32,763 nucleotides of DNA from Bacillota bacterium (GTDB taxonomy: Bacteria > Bacillota > Dethiobacteria > DTU022), in the NCBI GenBank assembly GCA_029552125.1, contig JAKPEE010000056.1, forward strand, positions 1 to 32,763, written 5' to 3'. Positions 1 to 7,473 of the stretch are shown here, one piece after another. Each line of letters opens with the position of its first letter. Within the stretch, counting starts at the first letter, position 1. The translations under genes were made by a program, and so were the position numbers. The notes under the pieces are model-generated. The model saw only the letters and a program-made list of their open reading frames with translations, had not been told where the DNA came from and made no database searches.

Positions 1-765
1 GGGGAGCTCCAGCCAGCGGAGGCGGCTGCGGTAATAGTAGTATTCTTCCTGTAGATAGGTCCGGCCATTCCAGGGCTTGATGTGGGTATTGTAATGGATG
101 ATCACCGGGTCGATATTGAGATGGGCCATGCGGTAGACCTGGTAGTTCCACTTGTAATCGAGGGGGTACCACCGGTCATAGAGGACGCCGTTGAGGGCAT
201 CCTGATCCCACCACATGATTTGAGAAGGGTTTTCTTCGATAAATTTTAAAACCTTAGAAGGAATATCCTCCAGGCGCCACTTTTCGAGATTCATCAGGAG
301 CACGCCGGTGTTAAAGTATTTATAGCCCGGGGGCAGCTTTACCCCGGCAAAGTCAACGGGGTCCTCCACTGCTCCCAGCAGGTAGTGCTTCAGCTTCTCG
401 TTATGCCAGAGCTCCGACAGGTCGCCTTTAATAATCATGTCGCTGTCCAGGTAAAGCGCTTTTTTAATCTTCCCCGGCAGGAGATCGGGGATGGAGATGC
501 GGTAAAAGGCTTCCCGGGTCACATGACCCCAGGCCGGGCAATGAATATAGAGGCTTTGATCCACATTTAAGTAGATGGGAGATACATGATAGCCTTTCAG
601 CAGTTCGTTAAGCTGTTCCTTGTTGTGGCGGGAGATATCGCCGTCGATGATATAGATGCGGTACCTGGTGCCCGCTTCTTTATTTTCAAATAAGGAGAAG
701 AGCATTGTCGCCAGATGAACGGCGAAGCTATCGTTGCTTATGGCGACAATTGTGATCGGCTCCAT
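1..765 (-). CDS. Family 8 glycosyltransferase, 3' end cut by the window edge
   Basis: An open frame of 255 codons runs from ATG at 765 to the window edge without a stop, so the C-terminus is missing. The translation opens MEPITIVAISNDSFAVHLA, the usual GT8 start. It carries the DxD nucleotide-sugar/metal site in YLDSDMIIKGDL, the FNTGVLLMNL segment, and a WWDQDALNGVL stretch, all in GT8 order. The family transfers hexoses from UDP- or ADP-sugars onto LPS-like or surface glycans. The start codon directly follows the restored stop of the upstream GT2 gene (TAA then ATG), so the two are probably co-transcribed. The acceptor and the sugar are unknown. The fold assignment is secure. Confidence 0.9.
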   Translation of the reverse strand, partial: MEPITIVAISNDSFAVHLATMLFSLFENKEAGTRYRIYIIDGDISRHNKEQLNELLKGYHVSPIYLNVDQSLYIHCPAWGHVTREAFYRISIPDLLPGKIKKALYLDSDMIIKGDLSELWHNEKLKHYLLGAVEDPVDFAGVKLPPGYKYFNTGVLLMNLEKWRLEDIPSKVLKFIEENPSQIMWWDQDALNGVLYDRWYPLDYKWNYQVYRMAHLNIDPVIIHYNTHIKPWNGRTYLQEEYYYYRSRLRWLELP

Positions 766-875
766 TTATTTCCCCTGCCCCTGGAGTCTAACCTGCTCCC
801 GGTAGCGGGCAGCCAGGGCTTCGGTGTAGTTCAGCAGGTTTCGCACTGCGTTAACTTCGTTCTTCCCGGTATACT
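766..875 (-). pseudogene. Detached C-terminal part of the GT2 gene (minus-one frameshift at A10)
   Basis: If the homopolymer at 894-903 had eleven A instead of ten, the upstream GT2 frame would read on through CHSLDLKYTGKNEVNAVRNL and end at TAA 766-768. That stop is followed at once by the ATG of the GT8 gene, a spacing typical of an intact operon. In the present frame this segment is out of phase and would not be translated without slippage. A sequencing error, a real indel, phase variation or transcriptional slippage would all look like this. Confidence 0.7.
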
Positions 876-1685
876 TTAGATCCAGCGAGTGACAAAAAAA
901 AAATTCATAGGTACATGTTCCTCGTTGTGCTCCAGGATATCTTCCAGGCGCAGGTTAAAATTGTTGTGCTTAATTATCTCGAAGAGCGCCTGCCAGTGGT
1001 AGTTATGGCCCACGTTATAACTATATGAAGCGAGGGTGTTGATCCAGCCCACCGCTATCTTTGACTTTGCCTGTTCCAAAGAGCGGTAGGGAAAGTGCCG
1101 TATTTTAAGCGGCGCCAGTATTTCCTGCTCAAGATCCCCTTTGTCAAACAGAAGATCATGGTTGCCGCCGGAGATGACCGGGCTGTAGCTTTCCCAGATT
1201 TCCCTGGAAACCACCACCTTGGGCCAGTAGTCTTTAATCGGGCTGGCATAGGTGATCCGCCTGGGTATAAAAAGCTCCTTTTCATTAATGTGAACCGGGA
1301 AATAAGTGTAGTCCTGTTCAAGGTAATATATTTTTTTTCCTGTTTGCAAGCGGTCTATCAGCCGGCGGGGGTTTTCCGGCGATGCGGGAGCGGTCAAAAA
1401 CTCATCCACATCCAGGGGGAAGATAAGGTCAGGAGCGAAATGCTTAAAGGTGTAGTCAATCAGCTCTGTGGTTTTATCGCCCTGGGCGAAAGCCAGGCTG
1501 TCATCTTCTTTAACCTCGATTGGAAGGCCCTCTTTTTGCATGAGGCTGATGATCTCCATGGTGCGGTCAGTGCTGCCGTTATCGAGAATGACGATGCCGT
1601 CAAAGATATGGAGATGGTAGCGCAGATAGGATTCAATAATATCTGCTTCATTCTTGATCATGCAGAGGCAATAGACCGTACTCAT
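876..1685 (-). CDS. Family 2 glycosyltransferase (Glyco_tranf_2_4 type), frameshifted near its 3' end
   Basis: This 269-residue frame starts at ATG 1685. It begins with a GT2 Rossmann-type nucleotide-binding region: YCLCMIKNEADIIESYLRYH, then DGIVILDNGSTDRT. It has a DVDEF motif at about residue 91, serving as the DxD metal/donor site. Such proteins transfer sugars onto surface polysaccharides on the cytoplasmic side of the membrane. As written, the frame ends in TRWI just after a run of ten T on the coding strand. Adding one T would let it continue to a stop at 766-768, abutting the next gene. The listed stop is therefore probably not the ancestral end. Glycosyltransferase identity is strong; the specificity is unknown. 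Confidence 0.85.
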   Translation of the reverse strand: MSTVYCLCMIKNEADIIESYLRYHLHIFDGIVILDNGSTDRTMEIISLMQKEGLPIEVKEDDSLAFAQGDKTTELIDYTFKHFAPDLIFPLDVDEFLTAPASPENPRRLIDRLQTGKKIYYLEQDYTYFPVHINEKELFIPRRITYASPIKDYWPKVVVSREIWESYSPVISGGNHDLLFDKGDLEQEILAPLKIRHFPYRSLEQAKSKIAVGWINTLASYSYNVGHNYHWQALFEIIKHNNFNLRLEDILEHNEEHVPMNFFFVTRWI

Positions 1686-1739
1686 ATCCGGCTCCCCATA
1701 AAGTGGTCATCTCCAGTTTATTCACCTACTCATTTTTTA

Positions 1740-1787
1740 GTGCTTTTAAGCCCAACACCGTCCTGCAGGAGAAAAGCACGATTGGGC
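1740..1787. repeat. Interleaved inverted repeats in a divergent intergenic region
   Basis: GTGCTTTT (1740-1747) pairs perfectly with AAAAGCAC (1772-1779). GCCCAA (1750-1755) pairs perfectly with TTGGGC (1782-1787). The order is a-b-a'-b', which is pseudoknot topology or a pair of mutually exclusive hairpins. A 10-base perfect palindrome, TCCTGCAGGA, sits at 1761-1770 inside the loop. The element lies between divergently transcribed GT genes, 72 bases before the plus-strand start and 55 before the minus-strand start. It could act as RNA for either gene or as a protein-binding site. No known riboswitch was recognised. Confidence 0.5.
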
Positions 1788-1858
1788 CTTCTCTCCAGGC
1801 TAATTGTTAAAACCGGGGCATATAATGAGGCAGATTATTCTTAAGGAGCAGGTCGCCC

Positions 1859-2857
1859 ATGGAGATTTCGGTGATAACGGCGGTCTATAACGGGGAAGAG
1901 TACCTCATGCAGGCGGTTAGAAGTATACTTGAGCAATCCCACAAGGATTTTGAATACATTATTGTCAATGACGGCTCCAGGGATAGAACAAAAGAGATAT
2001 TGGACGGCATGACCGATCCCAGGGTGAAGGTCATTCATCTGGAGCAAAACAGCGGGGCGGCGCATGCTTTAAATACCGGCATTAAGGCTGCCCGCGGAAA
2101 GTGGATTGCCCTGCAGGATGCCGATGATATCAGCAGCAAACAGCGCCTGCAAAAGCAGTGGGAATACATAAAGGGCGATCCCGGGCTGGTAGCGGTGGGC
2201 TCATTGATCAAGTGTATCGGTGGAAATGAGCCTGTTGCCCCGGGCGAACTGCTCTGGGAAGAAGCCTTTTTTAACCAGAAAAACAATTTAAGGCTTTACC
2301 AGTTTTACAGCACCCCCATATGCCACGGCAGCGGTTTTTTCTTAAAAAAAGCTTTTGACCAGATTGGCGGCTATGATACCTCCTTTAGGATTGCCTACGA
2401 TTACGATCTCTGGACAAGAATGTTCGAGCTGGGCGAGATCTCCAGGGTGCCTGAGGTGCTCTACAGCTACCGGGTTCACAAACGCTCACTGGCTCATAAG
2501 AACAAGATGGAAACAACAAAAGAGGTTTTGCTGAGCACCTTTAAATGCATCGCGCTCTTAAGATTTAACCATTTAAAGCGCAAGCCCAGGCTTATTATGC
2601 TGGGGTTGGAGAGCAACTTCGACTTTTACCGGGAAAAGCTGGCCCCGTTTAATTCCTATCTGAAGCTTGACCTGCTGGAGTTAAGCGCGGAAAATGTGCA
2701 GCGGGCCGCTTATGATTACCAAGCCCGGAAGATCGACGGCGTCATCCTGCCGGCATACCGGCAAACGGGAACACTGATAAGCTATTTTGAGCAAGGCGGT
2801 TTGTCGTACGGGGAAAACTTGTTCGTGGCGTGGATGCCGGGAAGAGGCGAGTGGTAA
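1859..2857 (+). CDS. Family 2 glycosyltransferase with an extra C-terminal domain
   Basis: The protein has 332 residues and its start ATG is preceded by AAGGAG. The N-terminal 220 residues are a standard GT-A fold: ISVITAVYNGEEYLMQAVRS, then IIVNDGSRDRT, then the metal-binding DADD in IALQDADDISS, and an acceptor-side segment GGYDTSFRIAYDYDLWTRM. It should transfer a sugar from an NDP-sugar during surface-polysaccharide assembly. Residues from about 245 to the end do not belong to the GT-A core. They read like a small alpha/beta unit (RLIMLGLESNFDFYREKL, then KIDGVILPAYRQTG). The gene is divergent from the other two GT genes. Family is certain; the donor and acceptor are not. Confidence 0.9.
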   Translation: MEISVITAVYNGEEYLMQAVRSILEQSHKDFEYIIVNDGSRDRTKEILDGMTDPRVKVIHLEQNSGAAHALNTGIKAARGKWIALQDADDISSKQRLQKQWEYIKGDPGLVAVGSLIKCIGGNEPVAPGELLWEEAFFNQKNNLRLYQFYSTPICHGSGFFLKKAFDQIGGYDTSFRIAYDYDLWTRMFELGEISRVPEVLYSYRVHKRSLAHKNKMETTKEVLLSTFKCIALLRFNHLKRKPRLIMLGLESNFDFYREKLAPFNSYLKLDLLELSAENVQRAAYDYQARKIDGVILPAYRQTGTLISYFEQGGLSYGENLFVAWMPGRGEW

Positions 2858-3164
2858 GGGGAGACATGCGATGCAATTATCCTCAGCATGAATGCAACAA
2901 AACCGGCCGACGGCTTCAAGGCAGTAGCTCCATCAGCGCCTCTCAAGTTGGAATCCGGGACCTGGCGCCGTTATTCGCAGGGTATTGCGCAGAACAGGTT
3001 ATTTGCGAAGCAGGAAAAAGTTGCATCATGCAGAAGTAATTATAAAATTCCGGCAATTACAGCGCTCTCGATTTTTTCAACCAGGATCGACAACCGGATA
3101 AGTGATGAATGTCGCGCGAACGTTCACACTCACCTGGACATTGAAGAATGACTTAAGCTTGTTA
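2858..3164. other. Intergenic stretch without a convincing gene
   Basis: Short open frames exist here, the longest from 2888 to 3151 (87 codons). None has a ribosome binding site, a recognisable domain or a predicted membrane segment, and their amino-acid composition looks random. The stretch could be remnant DNA or a non-coding transcript that ends at the hairpin just downstream. Nothing firmer can be said. Confidence 0.4.
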
Positions 3165-3228
3165 CGCAAAGAATGGCGAGTTCAAGAAAATTCTTCGTGC
3201 CGCCGGTGTGACCATTCTGCGCTTTTTT
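3165..3228 (+). terminator. Probable Rho-independent terminator before the histidine kinase gene
   Basis: CGC-AA-AGAATGG (3165-3176) pairs with CCATTCT-GCG (3212-3221), with only the AA bulged. C and six T (3223-3228) follow. The loop is long (35 bases) and contains a second small hairpin, AAGAAAATTCTT. The site would end transcripts coming from the GT2 gene or the unassigned stretch before the kinase gene at 3275. Confidence 0.55.
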
Positions 3229-3274
3229 GTATTTTCAGTGCTTGAAATAACAATATTACTGGGGGCTTGATATC

Positions 3275-5464
3275 TTGAGAGTGAATCTTCCCTCCGAAAA
3301 AGAACATGAAATTATACTTAACTTATGTCGAGAACAGCTTCTTCATAATAGCCTTTTTAAGGAGATGGTTAACGCCATTCCTGCCGGGATTTTGATCACC
3401 GAGGCCAACGGCCGGGTTTTGTTTGCCAATAAAGAGGCCAGGCGTATCCTTGGCGGTAAAGTGTCCCTGGACTCTATTGGCGGTCATGGCAAAGATAAAG
3501 GCTGCCGGTTTGATGCGGAAGAGGAACGAAGGCATCCGGAGGAATGCCCTGAGGCTCAAGCATTATTGCAGGGACGGGAAACCCGGGGTTTGCTGGTGGA
3601 CATAGAGAAATCAGACGGCACAGCGGCTGCGATCGCGTTGTCAGGGGCGCCGGTTAAGGACGAATCAGGCAGCATAACCGGTGCGATAGTGGCTATCCAG
3701 GAGATATCCGGACAGGCAAAGGTTCAGAATTCACGGCGTGAGGGTGAGAAGCAATATATCCTGGAGCCTGAGGCGGCCAGGCTTCTGCAAAATATCAGCA
3801 CCAGGCTGATTCAAGCCAATAATATCGATGAACTTTATGATCAGATCCTTGAGACGGCGATGCAGCTCCTGCACTCGGATTACGCCTGTTTTCAACTATT
3901 TATACCAGAGCGCGGGGAGGAAGGCGAACTTTATTTCCTGAGGCAGCGTGGATTTAACGAGTCAGACATCGGGGCATGGGAATGGGTAACCCCGCGCTCG
4001 CGGAGTTCCTGTGGGCTGGCCCTGAATACCCGCCAAAGAGTATTTTTTCCGGACGTGCTGCAGTGCGATTACATGGCCGGCAGCATATACCTGGAGACGT
4101 ACAATAAAATAGGAATCCGTGCAGTCCAGACAACGCCGCTGATTTCTCGCAACGGCACCCTCATCGGCATGTTCTCCACATACTGGCGCCGGCCCCATGA
4201 GCTGACAGAAAGCGAAATCATTATTCTTGATGTCCTGGCCCGCCTGGCTGCAGATCTAATTGAGCGCGCACAGGTTGAACAGGCTCTCCGCAGCAGCGAA
4301 GAGCGATACCGGAACCTGGCGCAAGAGCTGCAGGAGATCGACTGCCGGAAAGATTATTTTATAGGCATTCTCTCCCACGAGATACGCAACCCGCTGGCGT
4401 CGATCATGCTCTGCCTTTCCCTGTTGAAAAAAGCGGAACCGGGCGGTGAGCAGGCAAAAAAAGCCATGGAAATCATTGAACGGCAGGCAGCCCATCTCTC
4501 CCGCCTGGTGGACGACCTGCTGGACGTCACCCGGATTAACCGGGGCAAAATAGAACTGAAAAAAGAGCGGCTAGAGCTAAACGCATTGGTTCAGCAAGCT
4601 GTTGATGATTACAGGGAAAAATTTAAGGAAAAAGAAGTCACCCTGGGCTTCCAGCCGGCATCAACTGAGCTTTATGCCGAAGCAGACCCGGCCCGCATCA
4701 CCCAGGTGGTGGGAAATCTGCTTCATAACGCGGTCAAATATACCGACCCCGGCGGTTATACCCTTGTGTCCGTTACCGGAAATTGTATCCAGCAGTGCGC
4801 GGTGATTCGCGTGGAAGACAGCGGTGCCGGCATGAGCCCGGAACTGCTGAAGAATCTGTTTGTCCCTTTTATGCAGGCCGATCAATCAATGGGCCGCAGC
4901 GGCAGCGGTTTGGGTGTCGGCCTGTTCCTGGCCAAAGGGCTGGCCCAGTTGCATGGCGGTGACCTGAGTGCCCACAGCGACGGTCCGGGTAAGGGATCGG
5001 TATTTACGGTGCGCCTGCCCCTGGCAGACGGGCCTGCTTTGGCCAGGGTGGACGAGGCTGCCGCCACTGCGTCCTGCCATAGGCTGCGAGTGCTGGTGAT
5101 TGAAGATAACAAGGATGTGGCTGACACCCTGAAGCTTCTGCTGGTCGAAGAAGGACACGAGGTACTGGTAGCTCAAAACGGTACGGAGGGACTGGACAGG
5201 GCCAAAGAATTCAAACCCGATTTGTTATTATGCGATATCGGGCTTCCCGGTATGGACGGATACGAGGTGGCCCGGTCATTCCGCGCCGACGCGGATTTGA
5301 AAAATGTCTATCTGGTTTCTCTGACCGGTTATGCCCGGCCGAAAGATATTCAGAAAGCTAAGGAGGCCGGTTTCCATCACCATCTGGCCAAGCCGGTTTC
5401 ACTGGAGAAGATAAAAGCAACCTTGCAACACTACTCCACCACTTTTATAGACAGTATAGGGTAG
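3275..5464 (+). CDS. Hybrid sensor histidine kinase, PAS-GAF-HisKA-HATPase-REC
   Basis: The 729-residue protein starts at TTG with a weak purine-rich site upstream. Domains in order are: PAS at about 28-145 (AIPAGILITEANGRVLFANK); GAF at about 165-335; a short helical linker; HisKA with phospho-acceptor H368 in ILSHEIRNPLAS; HATPase with N485 in the N box, DSGAGM at 515-520 and GSGLGVGL; and a C-terminal receiver with acid residues E610/D611, phospho-acceptor D654 and K706. No membrane segment is seen, so it should be a cytoplasmic sensor of a small molecule or redox state. No response regulator with a DNA-binding domain is nearby, so the output partner is encoded elsewhere or the receiver acts in a phosphorelay. 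Assignment is very strong; the signal is unknown. Confidence 0.95.
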   Translation: MRVNLPSEKEHEIILNLCREQLLHNSLFKEMVNAIPAGILITEANGRVLFANKEARRILGGKVSLDSIGGHGKDKGCRFDAEEERRHPEECPEAQALLQGRETRGLLVDIEKSDGTAAAIALSGAPVKDESGSITGAIVAIQEISGQAKVQNSRREGEKQYILEPEAARLLQNISTRLIQANNIDELYDQILETAMQLLHSDYACFQLFIPERGEEGELYFLRQRGFNESDIGAWEWVTPRSRSSCGLALNTRQRVFFPDVLQCDYMAGSIYLETYNKIGIRAVQTTPLISRNGTLIGMFSTYWRRPHELTESEIIILDVLARLAADLIERAQVEQALRSSEERYRNLAQELQEIDCRKDYFIGILSHEIRNPLASIMLCLSLLKKAEPGGEQAKKAMEIIERQAAHLSRLVDDLLDVTRINRGKIELKKERLELNALVQQAVDDYREKFKEKEVTLGFQPASTELYAEADPARITQVVGNLLHNAVKYTDPGGYTLVSVTGNCIQQCAVIRVEDSGAGMSPELLKNLFVPFMQADQSMGRSGSGLGVGLFLAKGLAQLHGGDLSAHSDGPGKGSVFTVRLPLADGPALARVDEAAATASCHRLRVLVIEDNKDVADTLKLLLVEEGHEVLVAQNGTEGLDRAKEFKPDLLLCDIGLPGMDGYEVARSFRADADLKNVYLVSLTGYARPKDIQKAKEAGFHHHLAKPVSLEKIKATLQHYSTTFIDSIG

Positions 5465-5558
5465 GGTCAAATATTCAGAGTGAACCAGGGGAACGGTGAC
5501 TTTGACTCATCAGAAATAAAGCTCTTTGAATCATATTTATATATCTTCCCGCCCGGGC

Positions 5559-7109
5559 TTACCTGATCTGATCCAACAGGTAATTTTCAGCAGCGGCGAT
5601 GTCGGGATCGCGCCCGTTGATTACATCTTCCACGGTCCACTCTACCATGATATGAGGCCGGAAGCCGATGCCTTCAATGGGACGGCCGTCATTACGCCGG
5701 AAATCTCCCGTAGAGTAGCGGGCGTATCCCCCGTTAAAGTTAAAACGCACCGGGTTTCCGCTGGAGCCCGCCGTGGAGCGTCCCACCAGCATGGCGCGGC
5801 GGGAGTCTTTCATGGCGGCTACGAAGTTCTCGGCGGTGCTCATCGTGAAAACATCTGTCAGCAGGACCACGTGGCCGGCATAATATTCACCCCGCGGGGC
5901 AACCCGGTAGCGGTACGTCCGCGTCCAGCCGCGCAGGGGCAGCGGCACGGTATAATATTCGGTTCCGTATGCAAAGGGTTCTTCGAAAAAGCGGCCGGCT
6001 ATGCGGTCGGAATTGGCGGTGCTGCCGCCTCCGTTCAGCCTCAAATCAAGAATCAGCGCCGGCGCTTCCATGAGCGCATCGAGGGCCCGGTCAAATTCAC
6101 CCACAAGATCTTTCCCTCGCGAACTAAAGATGGGAATGTTAATATAGCCAATCCCCGAGTCGAGCATCTTTCCCTCGATTAGGGGCCCGGCGCCGCCCGG
6201 TGACGGAGCGCTGTTATGGGGGAGCTTCGCGGGAGCTCCCGTAAGCTGAACCCGGCGGCTATTTCTTCCAGCATCGAGGTAGGACAGCTCAATTGTTTCA
6301 CCGGCTGCGACGGTCATCAGGCTGCCGTACCCTTTTTCTAACCGCTGCCTATCAGTGGAGCCGTAGATCTGCCATGGTTCAAGGGTAGCCAGATATTCTG
6401 CTACAGTCATGCCGTCCCGGCCGGTAATTACCGCGCCCCGTTCCAGCCCCGGCGCATGGATATCTTCCCGCACCCGGATTAATATGGCGCTCTCGCCGAT
6501 CTTTCTGACTAAGCCCAGCATATATAATTCTTTCAGAGAAGGCGCAACCAGAGAGGTATGAGCGTCATTCAATTCTGCCAGCATGCTGCGGATCTCCTTG
6601 AAATAGGCCTCATCATCTACAGCGGCGGCAATCCGGGGAGCGTAGCGCTTTTCTAGTTCGTTCCAGTTAATCCCTTTCTCTTCAAAGTAAGGATAATGCA
6701 GTTCCAGCGCCCGGCACAGCCTGTTGAATTCGGCTGACCTGCCCAGGAAAGGAACAGGGATGGTGCCGGCCAGGTAAAGCTGGATTAAAACCAAAATGCC
6801 AATGGATAAGGCCAGGGTCAGGCTGCCCCATATTACCGCTCTCTTCCACTTACGGGCTTTGCCGGGGGGGCCCTTGATTGCGTAAAGTTTCTGAAAGGCA
6901 GTCAATGCGGCGAAAAGGAAACCGGCAAGAAGTCCTCCTATTAATGTAAATATGCTCCAGCCAGTATTTAGCGGACCGAAACAGATCACTCCGCCCAGGG
7001 CCGAACCCGCTACAAACTGAAGGATTATGCAGAGTGCCGCTTTGGCTGCTGCCGGGGGATTTCTCCGGGCCCAATCTCTTACTGTTAAACTCTCCTTTTG
7101 CGCTGTCAT
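5559..7109 (-). CDS. Membrane-anchored S41 family (tail-specific / tricorn-core type) peptidase
   Basis: The start chosen is ATG 7109, which has AAGGAAG correctly placed upstream. A TTG 30 bases earlier has no such site. The result is 516 residues. The N-terminus has several hydrophobic segments (about residues 22-70 and 90-115), so the enzyme is membrane-bound with its protease part outside. The S41 core follows: LNDAHTSL, a region at about residues 205-290 in the position of a PDZ domain, LILDLRLNGGGS near residue 360, and the nucleophile Ser424 in FTMSTAENF. GRSTAGSSGNP follows. The family cleaves C-terminal tails or unfolded secreted proteins. It is convergent with the kinase gene and transcribed away from the matrix operon. 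Substrate unknown. Confidence 0.88.
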   Translation of the reverse strand: MTAQKESLTVRDWARRNPPAAAKAALCIILQFVAGSALGGVICFGPLNTGWSIFTLIGGLLAGFLFAALTAFQKLYAIKGPPGKARKWKRAVIWGSLTLALSIGILVLIQLYLAGTIPVPFLGRSAEFNRLCRALELHYPYFEEKGINWNELEKRYAPRIAAAVDDEAYFKEIRSMLAELNDAHTSLVAPSLKELYMLGLVRKIGESAILIRVREDIHAPGLERGAVITGRDGMTVAEYLATLEPWQIYGSTDRQRLEKGYGSLMTVAAGETIELSYLDAGRNSRRVQLTGAPAKLPHNSAPSPGGAGPLIEGKMLDSGIGYINIPIFSSRGKDLVGEFDRALDALMEAPALILDLRLNGGGSTANSDRIAGRFFEEPFAYGTEYYTVPLPLRGWTRTYRYRVAPRGEYYAGHVVLLTDVFTMSTAENFVAAMKDSRRAMLVGRSTAGSSGNPVRFNFNGGYARYSTGDFRRNDGRPIEGIGFRPHIMVEWTVEDVINGRDPDIAAAENYLLDQIR

Positions 7110-7473
7110 CTTGCACTTCCTTTCCACAACGTGCGTCAATTCCCTTCATGCCCCCGTCACAGTTGGCAAACAACTTATACTATTTACGATATTATACCGA
7201 AAATTGCCTTTTAGTGGTAGGTCACGCGAGTAAAAGGAGAGAGACAGGGAGACCTCCTCGTCCCCCGTCTCCTTACTACCCCCTTGATTCATACTGATTC
7301 ATACCGGCTCACGGCGATTTATTTGCATACCGGTCATCGTGAAATCATACAATTAATCGACACAAAAGGAAGCTTGCTGCCGCATCTTGGTTGCTGATTA
7401 CAAGGTAGTGCAGGCAGAGGCCGGCTTAACCTGGAAGGCCGTCAAATTTGGATCGAAAGGAGGTAGAAAGATA
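7110..7473. other. Divergent intergenic region between the S41 peptidase and the vWA operon
   Basis: About 360 bases carry no supported gene. AT-rich patches at 7171-7200 (TATACT and TATTAT boxes) could hold promoter elements, but no good -35/-10 pair with standard spacing was found. A purine-rich/pyrimidine-rich stretch at 7213-7272 can fold imperfectly. A candidate TTG start at 7387 is in frame with the vWA gene but has no ribosome binding site. AAAGGAGGT at 7456-7464 fixes the true start at 7474. No known riboswitch consensus, including c-di-GMP-I, was recognised. Confidence 0.5.

Noticed and set aside
1095-1844. 249-codon plus-strand frame opposite the GT2 gene
   Set aside because: Antisense to a gene with clear GT2 motifs; composition is that of a reverse-strand shadow.
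2888-3151. 87-codon open frame on the plus strand between the GT2 gene and the kinase gene
   Set aside because: No ribosome binding site, no recognisable domain and random-like composition, so not called a gene.
5526-6182. 218-codon plus-strand frame opposite the S41 peptidase
   Set aside because: It overlaps catalytic S41 motifs on the other strand and has no domain or ribosome binding site.
7213-7473. Possible riboswitch (c-di-GMP type) before the vWA gene
   Set aside because: The conserved core bases of the known c-di-GMP-I aptamer are not present; only imperfect purine/pyrimidine pairing is seen.
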